Of a stretch of 64,000 nucleotides of DNA, positions 17,146 to 27,680 are shown one piece after another. The stretch lies in the NCBI GenBank assembly GCA_041655275.1, contig JBBAFU010000011.1, forward strand, positions 47,292-111,291, in the 5' to 3' direction. The translations under genes were made by a program, and so were the position numbers. The notes beneath the pieces were generated by a model. It was given only the letters and a program-made list of their open reading frames with translations. It was not told the DNA's origin and made no database searches. Positions within the stretch are counted from its first letter, which is position 1. Every line of letters begins with the position of its first letter. The DNA comes from JAJYRX01 sp041655275 (lineage in GTDB: Bacteria; Pseudomonadota; Gammaproteobacteria; Burkholderiales; Burkholderiaceae_B).

Positions 17146-18108
17146 TCACTGATCGGCCAGCCAGCCGGCGTAGGCGGCCAGATCGACGTTGCCGCCGCTG
17201 AGCACCACGCCCACGCGCTTGCCCGCCAGTGCCGGCCCCTGGGCAAAGACGGCCGCCATGCCCAGACAGGCCGTGGGCTCGACGACAATCTTCATGCGCT
17301 CGGCAAAGAAGCGCATGGCCTCGATGAGGGCCTTGTCGGGCACCACCAGGATGTCGCGCACATGACGCCGGATGATGGCGAAGGTAAGCGCTCCCAGCTC
17401 GCGGGTGAGCGCGCCGTCGGCAATGGATTCGGGCACGGCGATGCGCACACGCTTGCCGCGCTGCAGGGACTGGCGGCCATCGTCGCCCGCTTCCGGCTCG
17501 ACGCCATAGACGGCGCAGTCGGGCGCCAGATGATGGGCGGCCAGCAATGAGCCCGACAACAGGCCGCCGCCGCCCAGCGGCACAAACAGGGCGTCCAGCG
17601 GACCGGCATCCTCAAGCAGCTCCTTGACCGCTGTGCCCTGGCCCGCAATGATGTCGGGGTGATCAAAGGGCGGCACCAGGGTGGTGCCATGCTCATCCTG
17701 CCAGCGCCGCGCGATCACCTCGCGATCCTCGTTGAAGCGATCGTATTCCACCACACGGGCGCCATAGCCCTTCGTGGCCTCGAGCTTGGACCGGGGCGCA
17801 TCGGACGGCATGATGATGACGGCCTGCACGCCCAGCAGGCGTGCCGACATGGCCACGGCCTGGGCATGGTTCCCGGAGGAATAGGCCACCACACCCGCCC
17901 GGCGCTGCTCGTCGGACAGCTGCGAGAGCGCGTTGAAGGCGCCGCGGAACTTGAAGGCACCGATGCGCTGCAGGTTCTCGCACTTGAAGAAGACCTGGCT
18001 GCCCAGGCGCTCGTTCAGGCTGCGCGACTGCAGCACGGGTGTACGGTGGGCCACGCCGCGCAAGCGCTGGGCGGCCGCAACGATATCGTCATAATCAGGG
18101 AGATCCAT
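17146..18108 (-). CDS. PLP-dependent ammonia-lyase (threo-3-hydroxyaspartate dehydratase / serine racemase / threonine dehydratase type)
   Basis: A 320-residue fold-type II PLP enzyme. It has the PLP-lysine block IGAFKFRGAFNAL (near residue 50), SSGNHAQAVA, the phosphate-binding glycine loop LGGGGLLSG and a C-terminal LSGGNVDL. It lacks the regulatory ACT-like domain of biosynthetic IlvA. That fits the short catabolic group that dehydrates threonine, serine or 3-hydroxyaspartate, or racemises serine. Which substrate is used cannot be told here. It lies on the opposite strand between ruvA (7 bases away, tail-to-tail) and ruvB (divergent, 124 bases). Confidence 0.85.
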   Translation of the reverse strand: MDLPDYDDIVAAAQRLRGVAHRTPVLQSRSLNERLGSQVFFKCENLQRIGAFKFRGAFNALSQLSDEQRRAGVVAYSSGNHAQAVAMSARLLGVQAVIIMPSDAPRSKLEATKGYGARVVEYDRFNEDREVIARRWQDEHGTTLVPPFDHPDIIAGQGTAVKELLEDAGPLDALFVPLGGGGLLSGSLLAAHHLAPDCAVYGVEPEAGDDGRQSLQRGKRVRIAVPESIADGALTRELGALTFAIIRRHVRDILVVPDKALIEAMRFFAERMKIVVEPTACLGMAAVFAQGPALAGKRVGVVLSGGNVDLAAYAGWLADQ

Positions 18109-18232
18109 GCTTTTTTCCGCCGGTTTCCAGGTTCAACATCAAGGTTAGAAATCAGAGGAAAATGATAGCACCCCCCGTAGGCAAGCACCGGGGTCTGGTG
18201 TACCATGACTGTTGATTTGATCAGTCTCTGCC

Positions 18233-19311
<1,079 letters not shown>

Positions 19312-19315
<4 letters not shown>

Positions 19316-21132
19316 GCGGAGCTCCCCTCAGCCATCAACGCCAGCAGCGCCTCCCCATAGCGCTCCAGCTTGCGTGCACCCACGCCACTGATGCCCGACA
19401 GCGCCTGCAGGCTGCCGGGTTGTTCCTGCGCAATTTCGCGCAGCGTCGCATCATGAAAGATCACATAGGCAGGTACTTCGTGTTCGCGCGCCATGTCGGC
19501 ACGCCAGGCGCGCAGGACCTCGAAGCGGGCAAGCGCCGCTTCCGGCAGGGCCGCATGCTGCGCGGCCTTGCGCGGCGTCTTCTTCTTGCGCGCCGGCGGC
19601 GCCTCGCGCAACATCAGTGTGGTCTCGCCCTTGAGTACCGCACGACTGCTGCGCGTGAGCTCGAAAGTGCCATAACCCTGGGCATCGGGCTGCAGCAGAC
19701 CGCGCGCCAGCACCTGGCGCAACACGCCGCGCCAGGCCTGCGCGGAAAGGTCGCTGCCCACGCCATATACGCTCAGGGTATCGTGACCATGTTCGCGCAC
19801 CCGGGCCGTCTCCTCGCCGCGCAGGATATCGATGAGGTGGCCGCCTCCGAAGCGCTGGCCGCGCTCGTGCCAGAGGCGATAGACCGCTGACAGCAGCTTC
19901 TGGGCCGCAATCGTCCCGTCCCAGGCTTTGGGCGGATCCACGCAGGTATCGCAATTGCCGCAGGGCCGGGCCAGCGTCTCGTCGAAATATGCCAGCAGAC
20001 CGGTGCGGCGGCACGCCACCGTCTCGCACAGTGCCAGCATGGCATCGAGCTGCTCGCGCTGGCTCTGCTGAAACCGCGTGTCGCCACCGGACTCGCCAAT
20101 CATGCGCCGCCGCTGCACCACATCCTGCAGACCATAGGCCAGCCAGGCCGTGGCCGGTTCGCCATCACGCCCGGCCCGCCCCGTCTCCTGGTAATAACCC
20201 TCAATGGACTTGGGCAGGTCGATATGCGCAACAAAGCGCACATCCGGCTTGTCCACACCCATGCCGAAGGCGATGGTGGCCACCATGATGAGGCCGTCCT
20301 CGCGCAGGAAACGCGCCTGGTTGCGCGCGCGCTCGGCGGCGTCCAGTCCGGCATGATAGGGCAGGGCCTGCAAGCCCTCCCGGCACAGCATGGCGGCGGT
20401 CTCGTCCACACGCTTGCGCGACAGGGCATAGACGATACCGCAGTCACCCGCGTGTTCCTCGCGGATGAAGGACAGCAACTGGCGCTTCACGTCCGCCTTC
20501 TCGACGATGCGATACTGGATGTTGGGCCGATCGAAGCTGGATACGAACTGGCGCGCCTGCCCCAGCTCCAGTCGCTGGACAATCTCATCGCGCGTGACGG
20601 CCGTGGCTGTGGCGGTGAGGGCCAGCCGGGGCACGCCCGGCCAGCGCTCGTGCAGGCAGGACAGGCCCAGGTATTCCGGCCTGAAGTCGTGACCCCACTG
20701 CGACACGCAATGGGCTTCATCGATGGCAAACAGGGCGGGCCGCCCGCGGTCCAGCAGGTCCAGGCAGCGCTCGGTGAGCAGGCGCTCGGGCGCCACATAG
20801 AGCAGGTCGAGTTCGCCGGCCAGGAAAGCCCGTTCCACCGCCCGGTTCGCAGCCCAGTCCTGACTGGAATTCATGAAGGCGGCACGTACGCCCAGCTCGG
20901 TGAGCGCGTCCACCTGGTCCTGCATCAGCGCAATCAGGGGCGAGATGACGATGCCCGTGCCCTCTCGCACGAGCGCGGGAATCTGGTAGCACAGCGACTT
21001 GCCCCCGCCGGTGGGCATGAGCACCAGCGCATCCTCCCCGGCAATGACGCTCTCGATAACCGCCTGCTGATGGCCACGGAAGGCATCGTAACCAAACACA
21101 TTCTGAAGAACTTCCTGGGCAGGGGATATCAT
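19312..21132 (-). CDS. recQ: ATP-dependent DNA helicase RecQ
   Basis: A 606-residue 3'-5' helicase of recombination repair. It shows motif I MPTGGGKSLCYQIP, motif II DEAHCVSQWGHDFRPEY, motif VI QETGRAGRDG, the RecQ zinc site (CETVACRR...CGNCDTC near residues 375-400), a winged helix and a C-terminal HRDC domain (last about 75 residues, with ISGVGARKLERYGEALL). The ATG at 21132 is the start matching the family N-terminus (AQEVLQNVFGYDAFRGHQ). It runs convergently into ruvB. Confidence 0.95.
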
Positions 21133-21184
21133 GAGGCAACAACTGACAACAGAAGAAGGGGGACAACGAGCGTGGCAAGAACGG

Positions 21185-23008
21185 TCACGGCGCCTTCCGG
21201 CGTCCGGCACGACGGCGCGATGGCACAAAGGCCTCGCCACCCAGATCCGGATCGCGCTTCAGGCCGCTGTATTTCTCGAGCACGGCGGACTTGTAGACCA
21301 CACCCAGCAGGCGCGGCCGGGCTTCGCGGCTGACCACGGGCAGGCGCTCGCCCTGATGCTGGACGAAGTATTCCTGGGCCCTGACCAGGGTCATGTCCTT
21401 GTGCAGGCTGCGCACATAATCCCGACGCAGCACTTCGGTCGCCGGACGATCGCTGGCACCGCTGTCATTGAGCATGAGCCGGGTCAGGTCCTGGCGGGCG
21501 ATTGCACCCTGGTAGACATTGTCCTCATCCACCACATATACGGTACGCACCGGGTTCTCCACAAACATATCCATTACCGCGCGCACACTGTCGGCAGGAC
21601 GCACGACGGTCGTTGCGGGGCGGATCAGGGCATCCAGGGTGGTATGGCTGAACTGCTGGCGCATGCGCTCATGGTGCGCCCGCACCCGGGTGACATCATA
21701 CATGGCCACCTCGGCCACAGCGCGTGAAACGAAATACGCCACCACGCAGGCCATCATCAGGGGCAGCACGATCTGGTAGCTCAGACTCATCTCGAAGATC
21801 ATCAACAAGGCCATGAGCGGTGCGCTCGTTGCTGCACCCAGGAAGCTGCCCATGCCGACCAGGGTGGCCATGGGCAGGGGAATGCCCAGCTCCGGCCACA
21901 GCCAGTCCATGCCCATGCCCAGCAGGGTCCCCAGGGCCGCACCGACAAAAAGCGCCGGCGTGAACACACCGCCAATAGCCCCCGAGCCCACAGTGAGCGC
22001 CGTGGCCAGCACCTTCAGCGCCAGCACCAGCACCACCAGCTGCCAGGACCAGGGGTCGTGCAACAATGCACTGACCACGCTGTAGCCGTTGCCCGCCACT
22101 TCGGGATGCCAGATCAGTACCAATCCCAGGAGTGCGCCACCCAGACCCAGACGCCAGGGCAGCGCCAGGCCGGAGCGCCGAAACACCGTTCGCGCCAGGG
22201 CAAGTACCTTCAGGAAGGCGGGCGCCGCCAGACCCGCAATCAGACCCAGCGCCACAAAGGGCAGCAGCGCGAGGCCTTCGACCGAAACCAGGCCCGGCAT
22301 GGCGTAGATGGACTGGTAATGGCCGGTCATGCGCATGGTGAGATTGGCCGAAGCTGCGGCAATCAGCAGCGGGCCCAGACTTTGCATGGCCATGCTGCCC
22401 AGCACGATCTCGGCCACAAAGAGTGCACCCGCAAGCGGTGCCCCGTAAGCAGCGGCAACCCCGGCAGCAGCACCACAGGCCACCAGCAGGCGCAGGCGAA
22501 ATGTGCTGAAGCGCGCAAAGCGGCCAATTGCCGACGCCGCCATGGCCCCCAGGTGCACCATGGCACCCTCGCGCCCTATGGAGCCGCCCGAAGCCACCGT
22601 CAGCAAGGAGGAGCCCGAACGCAGCAAACCATGGCCCAGGGACAGGCGCCCGTCCCCGATGGCGACGGCCTCCATGTAATCCGCCGCCTGCCCGGCGCTC
22701 AGCCGCGCCGCCAGCCAGAGCAGCAGGCCGGCCGCCAGCCCGCCCAGTGCAGGAAACAGCAGTCGCCCGTACCATGGCAGCGCCGTCATCACCGCCACGA
22801 TGGAGCCGCTGTCGCCGGTGGCAAGATGCTGGATGAGATGCATGCCGCGGTGAAAGCCGATTGTGGTGAAAGCCGCAGAGACACCCACTATCGCCGCCCA
22901 CGCCAGCATGGCCGGCAGATCCGACAGCCAGGCGTGGCGGGCCAGCCGCCGGCGCAGATGCTGCACACGATGGCGCAGCATACGTGGAAACCGCAGAGGA
23001 AACCGCAT
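21185..23008 (-). CDS. ClC family chloride channel/transporter with CBS domains
   Basis: A 607-residue membrane protein. About the first 430 residues form the ClC core. It contains the GREG motif (SIGREGAMVHLGA) with the gating glutamate and a GGVFTPALFVGAALG motif matching the family's GIFAP-type filter. The usual GSGIP motif is not seen; the equivalent region reads AADYMEAVAIGDG, so selectivity may differ. Two CBS domains follow (about residues 450-590). The ATG at 23008 was chosen; a GTG at 23014 is possible. It is divergent from the response-regulator gene, with 67 bases between the starts. Confidence 0.88.
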   Translation of the reverse strand: MRFPLRFPRMLRHRVQHLRRRLARHAWLSDLPAMLAWAAIVGVSAAFTTIGFHRGMHLIQHLATGDSGSIVAVMTALPWYGRLLFPALGGLAAGLLLWLAARLSAGQAADYMEAVAIGDGRLSLGHGLLRSGSSLLTVASGGSIGREGAMVHLGAMAASAIGRFARFSTFRLRLLVACGAAAGVAAAYGAPLAGALFVAEIVLGSMAMQSLGPLLIAAASANLTMRMTGHYQSIYAMPGLVSVEGLALLPFVALGLIAGLAAPAFLKVLALARTVFRRSGLALPWRLGLGGALLGLVLIWHPEVAGNGYSVVSALLHDPWSWQLVVLVLALKVLATALTVGSGAIGGVFTPALFVGAALGTLLGMGMDWLWPELGIPLPMATLVGMGSFLGAATSAPLMALLMIFEMSLSYQIVLPLMMACVVAYFVSRAVAEVAMYDVTRVRAHHERMRQQFSHTTLDALIRPATTVVRPADSVRAVMDMFVENPVRTVYVVDEDNVYQGAIARQDLTRLMLNDSGASDRPATEVLRRDYVRSLHKDMTLVRAQEYFVQHQGERLPVVSREARPRLLGVVYKSAVLEKYSGLKRDPDLGGEAFVPSRRRAGRRKAP

Positions 23009-23075
23009 GCCCACCTATTTCAGTCCATTACCGAAGGCTTGCCAGCCGCAGCTGCCCAGCGCACACTTACACCTC

Positions 23076-23777
23076 ATGACGACATCCTTGATCAAGATAC
23101 TGGTGGTGGACGACGATCCGGCCCTGCGCCAGCTGCTGGCCGATTATCTCAACCGCCACGGCTACGACACCCTGCTTGCGCCCGACGCGAGCGATCTGTC
23201 CGAACGCATCCTGCGCTACGCACCCGACCTCATCGTCCTGGATCGCATGATGCCCGACGGCGACGGCGCCGAAGCCTGCCGGCGCCTGCGCCGGCAGGGC
23301 GAGGACATCCCTGTCATTTTACTCACGGCACGCGACGAGACCGTGGACCGCATCATCGGCCTGGAAGCCGGCGCCGATGACTATCTGGGCAAACCCTTCG
23401 ATCCGCGTGAACTGCTGGCCCGCATCGAAGCCGTCCTGCGCCGCAAGAAGGGCGCCTCGGCCCTGGTGCGGGACGATCCCGTCCATTTCGGTCCTTTCGT
23501 CTACAGCCCCGTCACCCGCCTGCTCTCGCGCGATGGTGAAGTCATACGGCTCACCGGCGGTGAAACCAACCTGCTCGAAGCGCTGGTGAACAATCCGGGC
23601 AAGCCCCTGTCGCGCGAACGACTGCTGGCGCTGGCGCGTGATGATGAGGAAGGCGTACGCAATGACCGCGCCATCGACATCGCCGTCCTGCGCCTGCGCC
23701 GCGCTATTGAGGATGACCCGCGCCAACCTCGGTGGATACAGACGGTATGGGGCGTGGGCTACCGGTTCTCCCCTTGA
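23076..23777 (+). CDS. OmpR-family two-component response regulator
   Basis: A 233-residue regulator. The receiver domain (residues 7-120) has the acidic pocket VVDDDP, phospho-acceptor D56 (LIVLDRMMPDGDG), the conserved T in LLTARDE and K106 (LGKPFDPREL). A C-terminal OmpR/PhoB winged helix follows and ends with RRAIEDDPRQPRWIQTVWGV, the family's signature. It is coupled to the kinase gene directly downstream. It resembles OmpR more than PhoB, but its targets are unknown. Confidence 0.9.
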   Translation: MTTSLIKILVVDDDPALRQLLADYLNRHGYDTLLAPDASDLSERILRYAPDLIVLDRMMPDGDGAEACRRLRRQGEDIPVILLTARDETVDRIIGLEAGADDYLGKPFDPRELLARIEAVLRRKKGASALVRDDPVHFGPFVYSPVTRLLSRDGEVIRLTGGETNLLEALVNNPGKPLSRERLLALARDDEEGVRNDRAIDIAVLRLRRAIEDDPRQPRWIQTVWGVGYRFSP

Positions 23778-25192
23778 AACGGCGTCTGCTTTCCCTGCCG
23801 CGCTCGCTGCGCGCGCAGATGGTGCTGTCCACACTGGCGATCATCGTGCTCGTACAGATTGCCAGCCTGGCCACGGTCACCTGGTCATGGCGCCAGTTCA
23901 CCCGCAACGTTGCCGTGGATCTGACGGTCACCACCTTGCGCACGCTGCGCAGCGCGCTGGCCGAAGTGCCGGCCGAAGCGCGCGCAGACTTCGTGCACGC
24001 CGCTTCGGGCGGCGAGTGGCGGCTGTGGTCGCGCAGCCTGCCCGACCGTCCCCGGCTGGAACACATCCGGCGCCACGAAGACCGGCGCGCCGCACGGGCC
24101 CAGCGCCCCCACGGGCCCAATGACGTACGCCATGTCCTGCGCTCCTTCGTCGAGGCACTCAACCAACGGCTAGACGATGACGATACACGGGTATTGCTCT
24201 CGCATGGACGTCACCCCAAGCTGTATATCTCTCTGGCGGGCATGCCCGAATCCGCCGCACGTACCGAGCACCGTGAATGGCTCATCATCCCGCTGGACAG
24301 GATTGCGCCCCCCATTGCCACGCCCATGATCGTGCTGTGGCTGGCCGGCATGGCCGGTTTCCTGCTGCTGGCGCTGGCCTTTTCATGGCATATCACCCGC
24401 CCGCTCACGCGGCTTGCACGCGCGGCTGATCAGCTCGCGGCCGGCCAGCCCCAGCGCGTCCAGCCCTCGGGGCCCAGCGAAACACGGGCACTGGGCGAGC
24501 GTTTCAATGCCATGCTGGATGCACTGGCGGAATCCAGCGCCGTGCGGCGCACCCTGCTCGCCGGCCTGCCCCATGATCTGAAGGGCCCGCTATCGCGCAT
24601 GTGGCTGCGCGTCGAGATGCTGGATGATGCCGAACTGCGCGACGGCATGCGCAAGGATGTGCAGGATATGCAGCGCATGGTCGACCAGTTCATCGGTTTC
24701 GTGCGCGGCTCGGATCCGGCATCCTACGCGTTCTCGCGCATGGACCTCGGGGTCTGGCTGCATGAACGCGTGAACGACTGGCAGTCGACGGGCACGGATA
24801 TCCGTCTTGTCGATGAAGCCGGGGCCGGCGCCACGATACAGGGCGACCGCCTTGCCCTGGACCGCCTGCTGGACAATCTGGTCACGAATGCCCTGCACCA
24901 CGGACGGGAACCCATTGTCGTGCACCTGCGCAGGGACAAGGGACAGGTGGAAATGGAGATCACCGATCACGGACCCGGCATCCAGGCCGAGCGCCGGGAA
25001 GAGGCGCGCCGCCCCTTCTCGCGGCTGGATGATGCGCGCACGCGAACCGGCTCCGTTGGCCTGGGGCTTGCCCTGGCGGACACCATCGTCCACGCGCACC
25101 GGGGCACACTGGCACTGGACAATGCATCCGAAGGGGGGCTGTGCGTGCGCATCCGCCTGCCGCTGCAGCCGGAGATCGGGATCAGCGCATGA
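23774..25192 (+). CDS. Sensor histidine kinase (EnvZ-like)
   Basis: A 472-residue inner-membrane kinase. It has a first membrane helix (MVLSTLAIIVLVQIASLATV), a periplasmic segment of about 140 residues, a second helix (PMIVLWLAGMAGFLLLALAFSW), a HAMP linker (ITRPLTRLARAADQLAAG), an H-box GLPHDLKGPLSRMWLRVEML with phospho-His, then the ATPase domain with DNLVTNALHH (N-box), DHGPGI and GLGLALADTI. The start is uncertain. A TTG at 23774 overlaps the regulator's TGA (TTGA) and gives an EnvZ-like N-terminus; an in-frame ATG at 23732 is the alternative. The end overlaps the convergent cydB-like gene by 11 bases. Confidence 0.88.
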   Translation: MKRRLLSLPRSLRAQMVLSTLAIIVLVQIASLATVTWSWRQFTRNVAVDLTVTTLRTLRSALAEVPAEARADFVHAASGGEWRLWSRSLPDRPRLEHIRRHEDRRAARAQRPHGPNDVRHVLRSFVEALNQRLDDDDTRVLLSHGRHPKLYISLAGMPESAARTEHREWLIIPLDRIAPPIATPMIVLWLAGMAGFLLLALAFSWHITRPLTRLARAADQLAAGQPQRVQPSGPSETRALGERFNAMLDALAESSAVRRTLLAGLPHDLKGPLSRMWLRVEMLDDAELRDGMRKDVQDMQRMVDQFIGFVRGSDPASYAFSRMDLGVWLHERVNDWQSTGTDIRLVDEAGAGATIQGDRLALDRLLDNLVTNALHHGREPIVVHLRRDKGQVEMEITDHGPGIQAERREEARRPFSRLDDARTRTGSVGLGLALADTIVHAHRGTLALDNASEGGLCVRIRLPLQPEIGISA

Positions 25193-26234
25193 TGAAGGGC
25201 GGCGGCTGGGCGGGACGAACCGGCCCCAGCATGCCCCAGTACACCCAGACGTTGAATCCCAGGGCCACGGGCAGCCCGAGCAGCGCCGCCCAGAGCACCC
25301 ACATCAGCGAGCGCGTGGGCACGGCGCCGTCCCACACCGTGATGTTATCGAGCACCAGATAGGGAAAATAGCTGTAGGCCACGCCGCCCATCACGACAAG
25401 GAAGATGCACACGACCAGCAGGAAAGGCAGGCTGGCCAGGTGCCGGCTCCCGCGCGCCAGACAACCAAGCTGGAACTCGAGCAGGACAAAGATGATCAGC
25501 AGACTGCTCCAGACGCAGCCAATCAGCCCCCATTGCGCCTCCCGTCCCCACTTCAGGAAGACACCGGTGTTCGCCAGCCCCAGCACCAGCGATACCGCCA
25601 CCGCTCCGGCGGCCACCCAGCGCACGGCTTGCCGCCCCCATTGCGCCGCCAGCGGCCGCAACGGGCCGGCTTCGCGCATGACCAGCCAGCTGGCGCCCAG
25701 CACCGCATACGAGGCAAAGGCAAATCCGGCAAACACGGCGGCAAGCACCGGCGTTGCCACATCCGGGGCAAAGGCACCGGCCAGGCGCGCCAGCAGCACC
25801 CCGTGCGACAAGGCCATCAGCCAGGAACCCAGGGCGAAGACCTTCACCCAGCGCGCCTGCAGGGCCTGCGGTGCGCGCAGGCGCAGCTCGAACGCCGCCG
25901 TGCGCAGCAACACGCCCATGGCGAGCAGCGTCATGGGCAGGAAGAGATGCTCCATGATGGCACTCCACCCTGTGGGAAAGGCGGCGGCAAGCAGGCCCAG
26001 GCCCAGAAAGAGCCAGAACCCGTTGGCATCGCGCCACGGCCCGAGCAGACTCATCATGCGCAGGCGATGCTCGGGAAGTGCAAAGGCGAGCAGGCAGCCG
26101 ACGCCGATGTCGAAACCGTCGAGAATGGTGGCGGCCACTGTTGTGAGAAAGAACAGGCCGACAAGAATGAGCGGCATCCAGAACGCTGCGTCGTGCGTAG
26201 CCAGGCCCAGCGCACCGCTCAGGGTCTGCATCAT
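25182..26234 (-). CDS. cydB: Cytochrome bd oxidase subunit II-like protein (CydB-like)
   Basis: A 350-residue membrane protein with about eight or nine helices. Near the N-terminus DGFDIGVG (residues 39-46) matches CydB, and the following W-R-D-A-N-x-x-W (residues 67-74) appears to keep the family's conserved Asp and Asn. In a normal bd oxidase this subunit packs against CydA and binds no catalytic haem. The ATG at 26234 overlaps the subunit I stop by four bases (ATGA), so the two proteins should be made together. Its partner lacks the haem ligands, so the pair may not be an oxidase. No cydX or cydDC gene is seen. Confidence 0.83.
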   Translation of the reverse strand: MMQTLSGALGLATHDAAFWMPLILVGLFFLTTVAATILDGFDIGVGCLLAFALPEHRLRMMSLLGPWRDANGFWLFLGLGLLAAAFPTGWSAIMEHLFLPMTLLAMGVLLRTAAFELRLRAPQALQARWVKVFALGSWLMALSHGVLLARLAGAFAPDVATPVLAAVFAGFAFASYAVLGASWLVMREAGPLRPLAAQWGRQAVRWVAAGAVAVSLVLGLANTGVFLKWGREAQWGLIGCVWSSLLIIFVLLEFQLGCLARGSRHLASLPFLLVVCIFLVVMGGVAYSYFPYLVLDNITVWDGAVPTRSLMWVLWAALLGLPVALGFNVWVYWGMLGPVRPAQPPPFIMR

Positions 26235-27571
26235 GCACGCCGCCTCTGGCGCCTTACCGGCACCACGCCGTGATGCGCCACATGGCGCAGCAGCTGGACA
26301 AAGCCAAGGATGAGCAGGCCCTGGCACAGCAGCCAGGCCAGGCCGCTGGCGAACAGCGACACACCGGACTGCGGCGCCAGCACTTCGCTCAAGGTCACCG
26401 TGCCCTGGACGGCATAGGGATAGGCACCAAACTGCACCCAGGCCAGCGCTGAAAGCAGCAGGGGCCAGCCCGCCAGTCCCAGGCCCCGGTTCAGGCCGGA
26501 CCACAGACGCGGCAGACTCGCCAGATCGCGCCGGCGGCCGTACAGCCACCACAGATTGGCCAGGGTGACCAGGGCCAGCAGCAGGCTGATGAACACGCAC
26601 AGGCGGAAAGACCAGAATGTCAGGGCCACCGGCGGCGCCATGCCGGAGAACTGATCGAGACCACGCCAATGGCCCTTGCCGTCCTCTGCAAGCAGACCCC
26701 CGCCCCTGCCGGGCCAGGTCAGACCCAGTCGATTGGTGGCTGTCGCCTCGTCCGGCCAGCCCAGCACCAGCAGATCGGCCCGCGGACCGCTTTCCCACAG
26801 CGCCGCCGTGGCCGCCGCCTTGGCCGGCTGATGCTCCGCAGCAAAACGCACCACGTCCAGCATCGCCAGGCTGTGCACCAGCAGGCCCGTCACGGCCAGA
26901 CCCAGGCCCATGCGAAAGACACCCCGCGACGCCACATCGGCCGGATTGCGCCGCGCCTGGCCGCAGGATACCGACATCATCAGAAAAGCCACACTCAGGG
27001 CCGAGAGGCCGGCCAGCCACAGCCCATGCGGCAACAAGGCCGGATTCAACACAACCTGCGCGAGATTGGTAAGCGCATAACGTCCGTCCACCATCAAGGC
27101 CCCTGTGGGCGCCTGCAACCAGCTGACGAGCGCCAGGAAACAGAATGCGGATACCGTCACGCCCAGCGCCACCATGGCGACCATGGCCAGATGCACCGGC
27201 GGCGCAAGACGGCGCTCGCCAAAGAGCATGCCGCCCAGAAAGCAGGCCTTGAAGACGAAACTTGATAGAATGAGCCCCGCAAGCAATGGGGCGGATACTT
27301 CACCGATGCGGGCCAGCAGGCCGGGCCACAGCGTGCCGGTCTGCACCAGCACGGGCACACTGGCGGCAAAACCCAGCGCCACGGCCAGCGCGAACACCCT
27401 GGCCCACAAACGGTAGGCCGGCAGCCATTGCACGCGACCCTGGCCCATGGCGAGTGCACGCAGCACCAGCAAGCCCCAGGCGAGACCCAGCTCGAGCACC
27501 AGAAACAGCAGCAAGAATCCCACGCTGGCGAAGAATTGGATTTGCGCCAACCACAGAGTCGTGTGCGTCAT
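26231..27571 (-). CDS. cydA: Cytochrome bd oxidase subunit I-like protein (CydA-like) lacking the haem ligands
   Basis: A 446-residue membrane protein clearly related to CydA, the quinol-oxidising subunit. Matching blocks include IQF...LLLFLVLELGLAW, LWARVFALAVALGFA, QTGTLW, VVLNP, QxxKxAAxxAxWE (residues 247-260) and GWPDEATATNRL. The ligand positions are lost when aligned by hand to E. coli: H19 is L20, H186 is W185, M393 is C325. E99 and E107 fall on G99/L100 and F107/K108. E257 is A256, while the Q-loop lysine K252 is kept (K251). A histidine at 182 lies three residues before the H186 position. The GRQPW motif reads GAYPY. The ATG at 27571 aligns with the family start. It is divergent from glnS. 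Confidence 0.8.
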   Translation of the reverse strand: MTHTTLWLAQIQFFASVGFLLLFLVLELGLAWGLLVLRALAMGQGRVQWLPAYRLWARVFALAVALGFAASVPVLVQTGTLWPGLLARIGEVSAPLLAGLILSSFVFKACFLGGMLFGERRLAPPVHLAMVAMVALGVTVSAFCFLALVSWLQAPTGALMVDGRYALTNLAQVVLNPALLPHGLWLAGLSALSVAFLMMSVSCGQARRNPADVASRGVFRMGLGLAVTGLLVHSLAMLDVVRFAAEHQPAKAAATAALWESGPRADLLVLGWPDEATATNRLGLTWPGRGGGLLAEDGKGHWRGLDQFSGMAPPVALTFWSFRLCVFISLLLALVTLANLWWLYGRRRDLASLPRLWSGLNRGLGLAGWPLLLSALAWVQFGAYPYAVQGTVTLSEVLAPQSGVSLFASGLAWLLCQGLLILGFVQLLRHVAHHGVVPVRRQRRRA

Positions 27572-27680
27572 AATGCCGCATAGTGTAGAGCGAGTTGCCC
27601 CATTTTGCAGGCACCTTTGCGGCAAGACCACAGGAACGTGGCAAAATAGCCCGGCAAGCGCCCATTTTCTTCAGCAATCC

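Noticed and set aside
22058..23380. A 440-codon plus-strand frame across the ClC gene start and the response regulator
   Set aside because: It covers two well-recognised genes in the wrong frame and shows only Gln/His/Arg-rich low-complexity sequence.
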